Both the position numbers and the translations under genes were made by a program. A stretch of 64,000 nucleotides of DNA from Leptothrix cholodnii SP-6. Its GTDB lineage: Bacteria > Pseudomonadota > Gammaproteobacteria > Burkholderiales > Burkholderiaceae_C. This document shows positions 52,197 through 61,301 of this stretch, one piece after another; positions within the stretch are counted from its first letter, which is position 1; each line of letters begins with the position of its first letter. The notes below the pieces were generated by a model that saw nothing but the letters and a program-made list of their open reading frames with translations, was not told where the DNA came from and ran no database searches. The DNA lies in assembly GCF_000019785.1 (NCBI RefSeq), contig NC_010524.1:2964001-3028000 (forward strand), read 5' to 3'.

Positions 52197-52213
52197 GGCA
52201 GGCGAGGCGCCAA
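52197..52213 (-). promoter_or_regulatory. Possible sigma54-type promoter for flgB
   Basis: On the minus strand TTGGC, eight bases, then TGCC gives the GG/GC pair with the 10-bp interval expected at -24/-12. It lies about 40 nt upstream of the flgB ATG. The match is incomplete (the -12 element is CTGC and not TTGC), and a FlhDC-type promoter cannot be excluded. Confidence 0.3.
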
Positions 52214-52285
52214 ACATGAGCGCGATAAGCGACCGGTAAACCGTGCATCTCCGCGCCTGGCCGGGCCCGGCACCGATCTACATTG

Positions 52286-53086
52286 ATGCTCATGTATCCA
52301 CGCTGCCCTCAGCCCGCCATGGCCTTGCCGCCGCCGCAGCGCATGTGGCTGCGCGTCTGGCAGCGCATGCACGCCGCCCGGTTCCGGCCGGGCTGGCCGC
52401 TGATGAGCCTGCTGGCGCTGCTCTTCTCGATCAGCAGCGCCCAGGCCGACAGCGCGCCTCAGGGCGGCGCCCTGCCGATCGCCGACGTGCTGTCGCTGGC
52501 GCGCAGCCAGGCGGCGATTCCGGCCGGCGCGCGGCTCGAGATCGAAGTCGGCCAGCTCGACCCGCGCCTGCGCCTGGCGCCGTGCAACCGCATCCAGGCC
52601 TATCTGCCGCCCGGCGTGAAACCGTGGGGCCGCACCCGGGTCGGCCTGCGCTGCACCGAAGGGCCGGTGGCCTGGAATGTCTATCTGCCGGTGACGGTGC
52701 GGGTCTGGGGCCAGGCGGTGGTCACCGCCGGTTCGCTGCCGGCCGACACCGTGCTCGGCGCCGCCGATCTGCGCCTGGGCGAAGTCGATCTGGCCGAACA
52801 GGCGTCGCCGGCCTACACGTCGATGGCCGAGCTGATCGGCCGGCGCGTCGCCCGCGCCCTGCCCCCGGGCGCCACGCTGCGCGCCGACAGCCTGCGCGCG
52901 CGCCAGTGGTTTGCGGCCGGCGATACCGTGCGCGTCATCACCCAGGGCACGGGCTTTGCCGTCAGCAGCGAGGCACAGGCCATGTCACCCGGGCTCGAAG
53001 GCCAGCCGGCCCGGTTGCGCACCGAAAGCGGGCGCATCCTGTCGGCCTGGCCGGTGGGCGAGCGGCGTGCCGAGGTGCGAATGTGA
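52286..53086 (+). CDS. flgA: P-ring assembly chaperone FlgA
   Basis: Periplasmic chaperone for FlgI. 266 residues from ATG 52286; starts at 52292 or 52343 are also possible because no ribosome site stands out. A signal peptide core (LMSLLALLFSIS, cleavage after AQA) is preceded by an unusually long basic N-region. The mature part has RLEIEVGQLDPRLRLAPCNRIQAYLPPG, the SAF domain (VVTAGSLPADTVLGAADLRLGEVDL...RRVARALPPGATLRADSL) and the C-terminal GDTVRVITQGTGFAVSSEAQAMSPG. Divergent from flgB. Confidence 0.94.
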   Translation: MLMYPRCPQPAMALPPPQRMWLRVWQRMHAARFRPGWPLMSLLALLFSISSAQADSAPQGGALPIADVLSLARSQAAIPAGARLEIEVGQLDPRLRLAPCNRIQAYLPPGVKPWGRTRVGLRCTEGPVAWNVYLPVTVRVWGQAVVTAGSLPADTVLGAADLRLGEVDLAEQASPAYTSMAELIGRRVARALPPGATLRADSLRARQWFAAGDTVRVITQGTGFAVSSEAQAMSPGLEGQPARLRTESGRILSAWPVGERRAEVRM

Positions 53087-53137
53087 AAAAACGCCTGCTG
53101 CGCACGATGTCCGGCCGAGCGCGACCCGGTCGACGCC

Positions 53138-53165
53138 TCAAGTTCTGCGGTTCTCCAGCCGATAG
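53138..53165 (+). promoter_or_regulatory. Sigma28 (FliA)-type promoter P1 upstream of flgM
   Basis: TCAAGTTC (53138-53145), 12-bp spacer, GCCGATAG (53158-53165). The -10 matches the FliA consensus GCCGATAA in seven of eight bases; the spacer is one base longer than the usual 11. Confidence 0.55.
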
Positions 53166-53210
53166 TCCCCACACCTCAGGGGGTTCGGCGCAATGTGTAA
53201 CGACAGGGGC

Positions 53211-53237
53211 TCAAGTCGCCCGCCACCCAGTCGATAA
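53211..53237 (+). promoter_or_regulatory. Sigma28 (FliA)-type promoter P2 upstream of flgM
   Basis: TCAAGTCG (53211-53218), exactly 11-bp spacer, GTCGATAA (53230-53237), seven of eight in the -10. With P1 this gives a tandem pair 72 bp apart that would put the anti-sigma factor under its own target. Confidence 0.65.
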
Positions 53238-53405
53238 GCTTGAGGACTGCATGGTGACGAGCCGGCAGTGCCCGACAGACAGCGTCTACGTACCACGGTT
53301 CCGACCGGCCCCGAGCCACGGCGCCGCGGCATGTCAGACAATGGCTGCCAATCCACTGCCCTATCGCGCCCAACCCGGGCCAGTCTGCGCCCCAAGGAGA
53401 ACGTC

Positions 53406-53726
53406 ATGAAGATCGGCCAAACCAATGCCCCACCGGCGATCACGCCGGCCGGCAGCGCCGCAACTTCTTCTGCACGCGCCGCCACCGAAGGCGCACGCGA
53501 CAGCCAGGGCCCACGTGCCGCCGCCACCGATGGCAGCAGCACGGTGCAACTCTCGAGCACCGCACGCGCGCTGCTCGAGGGCGCGGACGGCACCTTCGAT
53601 GCCGAGAAGGTCGAACGGGTGCGCCAGTCGATATCCGACGGCACCTACAAGATCAACCCCGACGCGATCGCCGACAAGCTGATCGCGAACGCCCACGAAG
53701 TGCTGGGCAAGATCGATCCGGCATGA
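53406..53726 (+). CDS. flgM: Anti-sigma28 factor FlgM
   Basis: 106 residues from ATG 53406, with AAGGAG 7 nt upstream. N-terminal half MKIGQTNAPP... is Ala/Ser-rich and disordered, as usual; the C-terminal half holds the FliA-binding helices VQLSSTARALLEGADGTFDAEKVERVRQSISDGTYKINPDAIADKLIANA. It holds FliA inactive until the hook is complete, then is exported. Its stop overlaps the flgN start as ATGA. Confidence 0.95.
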   Translation: MKIGQTNAPPAITPAGSAATSSARAATEGARDSQGPRAAATDGSSTVQLSSTARALLEGADGTFDAEKVERVRQSISDGTYKINPDAIADKLIANAHEVLGKIDPA

Positions 53727-54130
53727 CCCTCACCCACCCCACCCGACCCGAGATTCGCCACACGGCCGGCGGCTCGGCGAGCGACCTGGAAGGCATGCTG
53801 AGCCAGGTCGAAGACGCACTGGCGTCGCTGGGCGATGCCCTGCGCCTGCGCGACAGCAACGCCATCGAAGGCCACGCACAGCAGCTGCAGCTGTCGCTGG
53901 AACGCGCTGTCCAGGCCTTTCACGGCGCTGCCCGCGCCGGCGGCATCCCGGCGCCCTTGCGCAAGCGGCTGGTCAAGGCCAGCGGCCAGGTGGCGGCGCA
54001 ACGCGAATCGCTGGTGCGCGCCACCGTCGCCCTCGACCGTGCCATCGACGCCCTGATGCCGCGCGAAGCCCCGGCGCTCTACGGCAGCCGTGGCTGGATC
54101 AGCTCCGGCGCGAGCAGCTACCAGGCCTGA
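53723..54130 (+). CDS. flgN: Flagellar export chaperone FlgN-like
   Basis: 135 residues, almost entirely helical (LEGMLSQVEDALASLGDALRLRDSNAIEGHAQQLQLSLERAV; KASGQVAAQRESLVRATVALDRAIDALM), ending in a short tail with LYGSRGW. FlgN escorts FlgK and FlgL to the export gate. Sequence is weakly conserved; the call relies on the helical pattern, size and the 4-bp overlap with flgM. Confidence 0.85.
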   Translation: MTLTHPTRPEIRHTAGGSASDLEGMLSQVEDALASLGDALRLRDSNAIEGHAQQLQLSLERAVQAFHGAARAGGIPAPLRKRLVKASGQVAAQRESLVRATVALDRAIDALMPREAPALYGSRGWISSGASSYQA

Positions 54131-54136
54131 ATCGGG

Positions 54137-54511
54137 TCAGTGTTCGCTCTGGGTCTTCAGTGCCAGACAGGCCTGCACGAGCCGCGCGATCAAGTCGTCG
54201 TCGACCGCCTGACCCTGGCGCTGCTTGAGCTGGCGCATGCCCTTGCCGACGCCGTCGAGTTGCGGAAAACCGCCGGCGAGTTCGGCACCACAGAAGACCT
54301 GCAGATTGACGTGGGCCTTGTGCGCGGAAATCGCCAGCAGATGGCGTCCGTCGTGCAGGAACGTGAGATTGCCCCATTTGACGACCTGATCGAGGTCGGG
54401 CGCCGCCGCCAGCACGGCACGCTGCAAGGCCCGGGCGATGTCGGCCTGCGCCGGTGGCAGGGTATCGAAATAGGTGGCCACCAGCGCGCTGGATCGAACG
54501 AGATGACGCAT
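54137..54511 (-). CDS. DUF1801 (YdhG-like) protein
   Basis: 124 residues from ATG 54509-54511, with GGAGGG just upstream; a GTG at 54517 would be too close to that site. The fold signature is VATYFDTLPPAQADIARALQRAVLAAAPDLDQVVKWGNLTFLHDGRHLLAISAHKAHVNLQVFCGAEL, the DUF1801 pattern with the conserved KWG and lysine/histidine strand. Function of the family is unknown. Convergent with flgN, 6 bp apart; unrelated to flagella. Confidence 0.8.
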   Translation of the reverse strand: MRHLVRSSALVATYFDTLPPAQADIARALQRAVLAAAPDLDQVVKWGNLTFLHDGRHLLAISAHKAHVNLQVFCGAELAGGFPQLDGVGKGMRQLKQRQGQAVDDDLIARLVQACLALKTQSEH

Positions 54512-54573
54512 GAACACCCTCCGATCTGTGGGTGGCTGCCCACGGACCGGATCGTATCAGCGGGCCGCCGGCG

Positions 54574-54993
54574 TCAGTGCCAGACCTGCTGCGCCTCGTA
54601 GAGCCGGAACAGTTCGAGCGCCAGGCGGCGCAGATCGGCGCTGGTGGCGCTGCTGTAACCCAGCACCAGACGGTCGCGGGCGTAGAGCGGATCGAGGCGC
54701 ATGCGCGTGGCCTGCGTGGCCCAGCCTTCCTGCGTCATCAGGCGACAGAAACGATCGACCTTGCGCACGTCCAGTTGCGGCGTCAGCACCGCTGCCTGCG
54801 CCAGACCCGCATCGGCACCCGGATCGAGCGACTCGAAATCGGCATGACGCTGGTCGGCGCCGGCACGCCACTGCGCCACCAGCGGTGCAAAGGCACTGAC
54901 GAACACGAACTCGCTGGGAAGCTCGTCCGTGATTTCGGTTGCCACCGGGCAGGGCAGCAGATCGGTGGGAAGGCTGAAAGCGGTGGAAGGCAT
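54574..54993 (-). CDS. Hypothetical protein
   Basis: 139 residues from ATG 54991-54993 (MPSTAFSLPTDLLPCP). Soluble, acidic, with LTPQLDVRKVDRFCRLMTQEGW and a helical C-terminus SATSADLRRLALELFRLYEAQQVWH. I recognise no family. No ribosome site is obvious. It lies 135 bp after dcd on the same strand. Coding likelihood comes from the protein-like composition and low count of rare codons. Confidence 0.6.
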   Translation of the reverse strand: MPSTAFSLPTDLLPCPVATEITDELPSEFVFVSAFAPLVAQWRAGADQRHADFESLDPGADAGLAQAAVLTPQLDVRKVDRFCRLMTQEGWATQATRMRLDPLYARDRLVLGYSSATSADLRRLALELFRLYEAQQVWH

Positions 54994-55128
54994 GGTCAGG
55001 CTCTGGGTTGAGGCGGCGCGATGGAGCCACGATAAGCCGAGGCACCGCGCGCCGATCACCTGAACAGCACCGGCCCGAGCCGGCAATTCCCTGCCCTGGC
55101 AGCGGCCGCACCGCCGCCGCCCCGAGCG

Positions 55129-55698
<570 letters not shown>

Positions 55699-55822
55699 CG
55701 TCTTCTGGCTCGCTGGGGTCGGTGGCGGATTCTAGGAGGCGCGGCAATCCGACTCGCCGCGCTGGCATAACGCTGCCATCTGAGGCAATATTTCAGGACA
55801 TTGAGATGCAGAGGAGACGGCC

Positions 55823-56362
55823 ATGGTCAGCCCCTTCCGCCCCGCGCTCGAGTTGCTCGGCCAGTACGCCCAGTACCACCGCGACCGACGCAACATCGTC
55901 ACCCATTGCGTGGGCATTCCGCTGATCGTGTTCGCGACCGGCATCCTGCTGGCGCGCCCCGGCGTGATGGTGGCCGGCCACCTGCTGACACCCGCCTGGC
56001 TGCTCTGGGCGGCCAGCAGTGCCTGGTACCTGAGCCGCGGCGAGCCGGTGCTGGGGGCGGCGGTGAGCCTGGCCAATGCCCTGCTGGTGGCGGCGGCACA
56101 GCCCCTGGGGGCGCTCGGCACCGCCGTCTGGCTGGCATCGGGGATCTTCACCCTGGGGCTGGGCGCACTGGTGCAGGTCATCGGCCATTACTACGAGGGC
56201 CGCAGACCGGCGTTTTTCGACGACCGCATCGGCCTGCTGGTCGGGCCGATGTTCGTCACCGCCGAGGCGCTGTTCACGCTCGGCTGGAATCGCGAGCTGT
56301 TGCGCGCAATCGAACACCGCGCCGGGCCGCAAGTGCTGCACGACCTGGCCGCCCGGGCCTGA
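55823..56362 (+). CDS. Mpo1-like (DUF962) membrane protein
   Basis: 179 residues with four hydrophobic helices (about 30-48, 55-70, 78-100, 103-120). The diagnostic histidine motifs are present: QYHRDRRNIVTHCVGIP (H19, H28) and QVIGHYYEGRRPAFFDD (H122). The yeast homologue Mpo1 is an iron-dependent dioxygenase that alpha-oxidises 2-hydroxy fatty acids; the bacterial function is presumed similar but unproven. GAGGAGA lies upstream of ATG 55823. Confidence 0.85.
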   Translation: MVSPFRPALELLGQYAQYHRDRRNIVTHCVGIPLIVFATGILLARPGVMVAGHLLTPAWLLWAASSAWYLSRGEPVLGAAVSLANALLVAAAQPLGALGTAVWLASGIFTLGLGALVQVIGHYYEGRRPAFFDDRIGLLVGPMFVTAEALFTLGWNRELLRAIEHRAGPQVLHDLAARA

Positions 56363-56401
56363 AACCCGGCGCGACCACCGCCGCACAGCCACCCCGCGCC
56401 G

Positions 56402-56773
56402 TCAGACCGCCAGGTCTTCGGGCTTCTTGCCCGCTTCGATGGCGGCCTTGAACCAGTTCGGCCGCTTGCCGTGACCGGTCCAGGTGTGACCGGCCTCGTC
56501 GCGGTACTTGATCTGCGACTCGGCCTTCTTCGCGGCCGCCTTCGGTGCCTTCTTGCCGACCACCGGCGCAGCAGCGACTGTGCGCTTCTGGCGAGCAGCA
56601 GGTTTCACGGCAGCGACGGCGTCATCGAACAGATCGGCGCTCGTCAGGCTGTAGATCGCAATCGCTTCCTTGATGCGGGAAACCACCCCGGCAACCTCTT
56701 TTGCCTTCAATGCATCGGCTTCCCTCTGCAGTTTGGCAATCTGTGCATTCACTTGTGCCAAGGATTTGGCCAT
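56402..56773 (-). CDS. H-NS family nucleoid-associated protein
   Basis: 123 residues. N-terminal coiled-coil oligomerisation region (AQVNAQIAKLQREADALKAKEVAGVVSRIKEAI), Lys/Ala-rich linker (around 60-85), and C-terminal DNA-binding domain with KYRDEAGHTWTGHGKRPNWFKAAIEAGKKPEDL. The TWTGHGKRPNW loop (97-107) is the AT-hook-like minor-groove motif of betaproteobacterial H-NS/BpH3 proteins. GGAG lies upstream of ATG 56771-56773. Such proteins silence AT-rich DNA; the window's few AT-rich promoter regions could be targets, which is speculation. Confidence 0.92.
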   Translation of the reverse strand: MAKSLAQVNAQIAKLQREADALKAKEVAGVVSRIKEAIAIYSLTSADLFDDAVAAVKPAARQKRTVAAAPVVGKKAPKAAAKKAESQIKYRDEAGHTWTGHGKRPNWFKAAIEAGKKPEDLAV

Positions 56774-56892
56774 TCATGTTCTCCTCATTGCGCGGGCCGC
56801 AAGCATACGACAGCGACCCTGCACTTCCGCGCGATGACATACGATTCTTCTTCTGCGCGCCACTCGTCCCCAATTCAGAAGAGACAACAGCC

Positions 56893-57936
56893 ATGCCCAC
56901 CATGCAAGCAGCTTTCATCACCGGCCACGGCGGCAATGAAGTGGTCCGGATCGGCGAGCGGCCGATCCCGCCACGCCGCACCGGCGAGGTACGGGTGCGC
57001 ATCAAGGCGGCCACGCTCAATCGCGTCGACCTCTACATGCGCGACAGCGGCGCCGGCATCACGCACAGCCTGCCGCAGATCATGGGGCTCGATGGCGCCG
57101 GCATCGTCGACGAGGTCGATGCCGGCGAGACGCTGCTGCAGCCCGGCCAGGCCGTCGTGCTGCACCCCGGCGTGGGCTGCGGCCGGTGCGAGTTCTGCCA
57201 TCGCGGCGACGTGCCGCTGTGCACCCGCGTGAGCTATCTCGGCGAACACCGCGACGGCACGCTGGCTCAATACGTGAGCCTGCCGGCCAGCAATGTCTTT
57301 CCGATGCCCGACGGGCTCGATTTCGCCGAGGCCGCCGCACTCGGCGTCAATCACCTCACCGCCTGGCGCATGCTTTTCGGCAAGGCACGCGTGCAGCCGT
57401 GGGAGACGGTGCTGATCTTCGGCATCGGCGGCGGCGTGTCGTTGGCGGCATTGCAACTGGTGAAGATGATCGGCGCGCGCGCCATCGTGACCTCGCGCGA
57501 CGACGCCAAGCTGCAGCGCGCCCTGGCCATCGGCGCCGATCACGCCGTCAACGGCCGGACCGACGACGTCGCCCGCAGCGTGTTGGCACTGACCGGCGGG
57601 CGGGGCGTCGACGTGGTGATCGAGAACGTCGGCTCCGCCGTGTGGGCCAGTGCGCTGAAGTCACTGGTGCGCGGCGGGCGCATCGTCACCTGCGGCGCCA
57701 CCACCGGCGACCAGCCACCGGCCGACCTGCGGCGCGTGTTCATCCGCCAGCTGCAGATCTTCGGTTCGACGCTGGGCGACTTCGACGAATACCGCAACCT
57801 GCTCGAGGTCGCCTCGCGCGGCCAGGTCAAGCCGGTGATCGACAGCCGCTACCCGCTGGCCGATCTGCACGCCGCCCTCGACCGGCTGGAGGCCGGCGCG
57901 CAGTTCGGCAAGATCGCGATCACGCTGCCGGACTGA
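56893..57936 (+). CDS. Zinc-type medium-chain dehydrogenase/reductase
   Basis: 347 residues. N-terminal GroES-like catalytic domain with GLDGAGIVDEVDAG and the structural-zinc cysteines C96, C99, C102 and C110 (GVGCGRCEFCHRGDVPLC). The Rossmann domain shows LIFGIGGGVSLAALQLVKMIGA and VIENVGSAVWASALKSLVRGGRIVTCG. The catalytic-zinc cysteine of classical alcohol dehydrogenases is not evident near residue 42 (TLNRVDLYMR), so it may be a quinone oxidoreductase-like enzyme that keeps only the structural site. Substrate unknown. Its 3' end overlaps the convergent kinase gene by 17 bp. Confidence 0.88.
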   Translation: MPTMQAAFITGHGGNEVVRIGERPIPPRRTGEVRVRIKAATLNRVDLYMRDSGAGITHSLPQIMGLDGAGIVDEVDAGETLLQPGQAVVLHPGVGCGRCEFCHRGDVPLCTRVSYLGEHRDGTLAQYVSLPASNVFPMPDGLDFAEAAALGVNHLTAWRMLFGKARVQPWETVLIFGIGGGVSLAALQLVKMIGARAIVTSRDDAKLQRALAIGADHAVNGRTDDVARSVLALTGGRGVDVVIENVGSAVWASALKSLVRGGRIVTCGATTGDQPPADLRRVFIRQLQIFGSTLGDFDEYRNLLEVASRGQVKPVIDSRYPLADLHAALDRLEAGAQFGKIAITLPD

Positions 57937-59260
57937 AGCGGGGCTCGGCCGGCAGGCGCAGCGTGAAGGTGCTGCCCTCGCCGAGCCGGCTCTCGATCTC
58001 GAGCGAGCCGCCGTGCAGTTCGGCGATCTGCTGCACGATGCTCACGCCCAGGCCGGTGCCCGGCAGCGCGCCGGACTTGTCGACCCGGAAGAAGCGCTCG
58101 CCCACGCGCGCCAGCTGTTCGGCGCTCAGGCCGATGCCGCGGTCGTGCACCGCGATGGCCACCCACGGCCCGCCCGACGTGCCCGTATCGAGCCGCACGG
58201 CAACCCGCACCGGCCCGCCGTCGGGCGAATACTTGTAGGCGTTGGACAGCAGGTTGCGCATCGACTGCTGCAGCTTGCGGTAGTCGACCCTCGCCCGCAG
58301 CGGCAGCTCGCCGGCCACGCCCACGTCGATGGCCTCGCGGCCGGCGGGCACGGCGAAGTCGTGCACCACGCCGCGCACCAGCGCGGCCAGGTCGGTGTCC
58401 TCGAACTCGAAATCCATGCCGCGGCCCGATTCGATGCGCGCCAGGTCGAGCAGCTCGTTGAGGATGCTGACCATCGCACCGCTCTGGCGGTAGACACGTT
58501 CGAGCACGTCCTGGCGCCGCTGCGGCGCCATCTCGCGCGTGACCAGCAGTTCGGTGAAACCGAACACGCTCGCCATCGGCGTGCGCAACTCGTGCGCGGC
58601 GGTGGCGAGAAACTCGCTTTTCATCTGGTCGATCTGCTTCTCGCGGGTGATGTCGCGCAGGTGCAGCACCTGCGTGGCCTGGCCGTGCATGCCCCCGTAG
58701 AGGCCGAGCTTGAGGGTGCGCGGCGCCGGCCGCAACAGACGGACGACGTCGCGCCCGGAGCGGTCGGCCGGATCGGCGCCGAGCGGCACCCGCAGGCTCT
58801 CGAGGCTGACGAGCAGATGGGGCGCCGTGCAGCGCGTGTTCAGGCGAAACAGGAACACCGCCTCTTCGACACCGTGCAGCATCTCGGCCGTCAGGCCGGT
58901 CATGCGCGTGAACGCCGCATTGACGCGGCTGACGCGGCCCAGCGCATCGAACATCACCAGGCCATCGGGGCTGAGCGCGAACACCGCGTCGATCTGATCG
59001 TTGCGCTCGAGCAGCTGCAGCACCAGGCGCTGGACCCAGACGCTGATGGCATCGACGTCCGAGCACACCATGCGGGCGCCGCCGGACAGCAGCGGGTGGG
59101 CCAGGCCCTCGACACTCTGGCGCAGCAGCGCCAGGTCGGCGACCGTGTCACCGGCTGCCGCCGCAGGCGCCGATGCGGCACCTCGACGGCGACGGCGTGC
59201 ATGCTGCGCCAGCGATCGGCGCCGTGCCCCCAGGGGCAGGGAACGTGAATCAGGAAACAC
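57920..59260 (-). CDS. PAS-containing sensor histidine kinase
   Basis: 446 residues from GTG 59260, which has AGGAG 7 nt upstream; the frame runs further but only antisense to the chemoreceptor gene. After an Arg/Ala-rich N-terminus comes a PAS domain (about 95-205; DAVFALSPDGLVMFDALGRVSRVNAAFTRMTGL), then HisKA with AAHELRTPMASVFGF (H223) and HATPase with NLLSNAYKYSPDGG, DRGIGLS and GTGLGVSIV. No membrane helix. It starts 44 bp downstream of the chemoreceptor on the same strand, and a lone receiver is divergent from that gene, so the three probably form one signalling unit. Confidence 0.88.
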   Translation of the reverse strand: MFPDSRSLPLGARRRSLAQHARRRRRGAASAPAAAAGDTVADLALLRQSVEGLAHPLLSGGARMVCSDVDAISVWVQRLVLQLLERNDQIDAVFALSPDGLVMFDALGRVSRVNAAFTRMTGLTAEMLHGVEEAVFLFRLNTRCTAPHLLVSLESLRVPLGADPADRSGRDVVRLLRPAPRTLKLGLYGGMHGQATQVLHLRDITREKQIDQMKSEFLATAAHELRTPMASVFGFTELLVTREMAPQRRQDVLERVYRQSGAMVSILNELLDLARIESGRGMDFEFEDTDLAALVRGVVHDFAVPAGREAIDVGVAGELPLRARVDYRKLQQSMRNLLSNAYKYSPDGGPVRVAVRLDTGTSGGPWVAIAVHDRGIGLSAEQLARVGERFFRVDKSGALPGTGLGVSIVQQIAELHGGSLEIESRLGEGSTFTLRLPAEPRFSPAA

Positions 59261-59304
59261 GCACCGACTCCTGCAATGTGGCGGGCACGCCGAAAAAACC
59301 GCGC

Positions 59305-60774
59305 TCAGGCGGGCTGCTGCTGCAAGGCCGACGGGGTCGATGCCGCAGCGCCGGACGCCGCGCGCGCCGCGCCCTGCCCGAACTCGCCCAGCCGGAACGA
59401 GCTCAGCACCTGGCTCAGGCATTCGGCATGGTCCATCAGCTCGCGCGCGATGTCGTTGGAGCGCTCGGCCACCGCCACGTTCTGGCGCGTCACCTCGTCG
59501 AGTTCCTTGACCGATTGCGTCACCGCGTCGATGCCGGCGGCGTGTTCGCTGGTGTCGGCCGACAGGCTGTCGAACACCGCGCCGACCTTCTGCACCGACG
59601 ACACCACCTCGTGCATCGTCTTGCCCGCCGCATTGACCAGCACGGTGCCGCTTTCGACCGTGTCCATCGAGGTGCCGATCAGCACCTTCACTTCCTTGGC
59701 CGAATCGGAGGCGCGCAGCGCGAGGTTGCGCACCTCGGCGGCCACCACCGCGAAGCCGCGGCCCTGTTCGCCGGCGCGGGCGGCTTCGACCGCCGCGTTG
59801 AGCGCGAGGATGTTGGTCTGGAAGGCGATGCCGTCGATCACCGCGACGATGTCGGTGATCTTGCGCGAGGCGCCGTCGATGTCGTGCATCTTGGTCACCA
59901 CCTGCTCGAAGATGTCGCCGCCGCGCTTGGCCAGCTCCGACGCCTTGGCGGCCATCGCCCGGGCCTCGATCGCGGCTTCGGCGCTGCTGCGCACGATGAC
60001 GGTGATCTGGTCGAGGCACATCGCCGCATCGCGCAGGCCGGCATGGCTGCGTTCGGTGCGCGACATCAGCTCGTCGCTGCTGTCGCCCAGCACCTTCGAG
60101 GCGCCCTGCACGCCCTGCGCGGCCACGCTGACCTGGCGCATCGCCGCGGCCATGCGCTCCTGCACGTGCTTGAGGCGCTCGCCCAGTGCGGACTCGGCCT
60201 TGATGGCGTCGAAGTTGAGCCGGATCGGGCCGCTGCTGCCCATCGCGCGGATCAGGAACTCGATGTCGAAGCGCTCGCGTTCACGCCGCTGGTCCTGCCA
60301 CGCAACATGCACCAGCAGCAGCGCCTGGGCCAGCAGGAAACCCAGCGGCAGGCCGGCCGAATCCGGCATGACGCCGGGCAGCCAGCCGTTCATCAAGGCC
60401 AGCGGGATGAGCGAGAAACCGCCCGCCATCGCGACGATGAAACGCCAGCTGCGATACGACGGCATCAGGCTCATCGTCAGCATGATGTTGAGGAACAGCA
60501 CGCTCTGCCCCGGCCGCAACACGATCTCCAGGCCCACCATCACCACCATCGCGGCCCCCAGCACGGCGCGCGACAGCACGGTGCCGCGCCACTGCCAGAG
60601 CACGAGGGCGGCGGCACCCAGGCACGGCAGGGCCCATTGCGCCCACAGCGCATGGGACTGATCCGGCCCGATCAGCGCAAATGCCAGGACGGCGTTGGCG
60701 AGCAGCGCCGCGCCGATCAGCAGGTCGGTGTGACGTGCGGACTTGGCGATGGGAGAGTGTGAGGAAGACGGCAT
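59305..60774 (-). CDS. Methyl-accepting chemotaxis protein with multi-helix membrane domain
   Basis: 489 residues from ATG 60772-60774 (CAGG upstream); ATG 60787-60789 is the alternative start. Six predicted membrane helices (about residues 20-170) with very short loops replace the usual periplasmic ligand domain, and there is no HAMP domain. The cytoplasmic signalling hairpin contains the strongly conserved tip [33 protein letters not shown]. The C-terminus lacks an NWETF-like CheR/CheB tether. Probably senses membrane or energy state, as other receptors with integral-membrane sensors do; inference only. Confidence 0.9.
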   Translation of the reverse strand: MPSSSHSPIAKSARHTDLLIGAALLANAVLAFALIGPDQSHALWAQWALPCLGAAALVLWQWRGTVLSRAVLGAAMVVMVGLEIVLRPGQSVLFLNIMLTMSLMPSYRSWRFIVAMAGGFSLIPLALMNGWLPGVMPDSAGLPLGFLLAQALLLVHVAWQDQRRERERFDIEFLIRAMGSSGPIRLNFDAIKAESALGERLKHVQERMAAAMRQVSVAAQGVQGASKVLGDSSDELMSRTERSHAGLRDAAMCLDQITVIVRSSAEAAIEARAMAAKASELAKRGGDIFEQVVTKMHDIDGASRKITDIVAVIDGIAFQTNILALNAAVEAARAGEQGRGFAVVAAEVRNLALRASDSAKEVKVLIGTSMDTVESGTVLVNAAGKTMHEVVSSVQKVGAVFDSLSADTSEHAAGIDAVTQSVKELDEVTRQNVAVAERSNDIARELMDHAECLSQVLSSFRLGEFGQGAARAASGAAASTPSALQQQPA

Positions 60775-60929
60775 CGTTCTGGCCTGCATGGGTAGCTGAT
60801 CTCACGATAGCCGGCCGGCTGCGCGTCCATGCCCGGATATGCGGCGGGATTGCCCGCCCATTTGGTGCTTCGTGGGCAGGCGCTGTCTCTACAGTGCGCA
60901 ACATCCCCCGCCACACGCCCATCCACGCC

Positions 60930-61292
60930 ATGAAAAAGATCCTCATCGTCGAAGACCAGCAGGACATCCGCGAACTGATCCGCATGACGCTGGAGATCGA
61001 AGACTACGAGGTGCACGAAGCGCCGCAAGGCGACATCGCGCTGCAGATGATCGGGCGCATCAACCCCGACGTGATGCTGCTCGACGTGATGATGCCCGGC
61101 GGCATCGACGGCTTCGAGGTCTGCCGCCGCGTCAAGGCGGACGCCCGCTTCAAGCGCACGAAGGTGGTGATGCTGTCCGCGCGCGGCAGCTCGGCCGACC
61201 GCGACACCGGCAAGCGTGCCGGCGCGGCCGACTACCTCGTCAAGCCCTTCAGCCCGCGCCAGCTGCTGCAGGTCATCGACCGTGTGAGCTGA
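60930..61292 (+). CDS. Single-domain response regulator (receiver only)
   Basis: 120 residues consisting only of a receiver domain: EDQQD acidic pocket (8-12), phospho-acceptor D52 in MLLDVMMPGG, a Thr/Ser position in VVMLSARG and K105 in YLVKPF. There is no output domain, so it acts like CheY or as a phospho-shuttle. Divergent from the chemoreceptor-kinase pair, 155 bp away, and convergent with fdhD. Confidence 0.9.
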   Translation: MKKILIVEDQQDIRELIRMTLEIEDYEVHEAPQGDIALQMIGRINPDVMLLDVMMPGGIDGFEVCRRVKADARFKRTKVVMLSARGSSADRDTGKRAGAADYLVKPFSPRQLLQVIDRVS

Positions 61293-61301
61293 GCGCCGGG
61301 T

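Larger units (their letters stand above)
53087..53405 (+). other. Intergenic region flgA-flgM carrying two sigma28-like promoters and a long leader
   Basis: 319 bp without a credible gene. It holds the two promoter motifs listed separately and then about 168 nt of untranslated leader before the flgM ATG. No clear terminator for flgA is visible, so flgA readthrough into flgM is possible as well. Confidence 0.6.

Noticed and set aside
52219..52245. CGATAA and TAAA in the flgA-flgB gap as a FliA promoter
   Set aside because: The two elements are in the wrong order and spacing for either strand, unlike the good matches before flgM.
59261..60019. Upstream extension of the PAS kinase frame antisense-free but within the chemoreceptor gene
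   Set aside because: It overlaps the chemoreceptor in another frame on the same strand, has no conserved content, and GTG 59260 has a strong AGGAG site.
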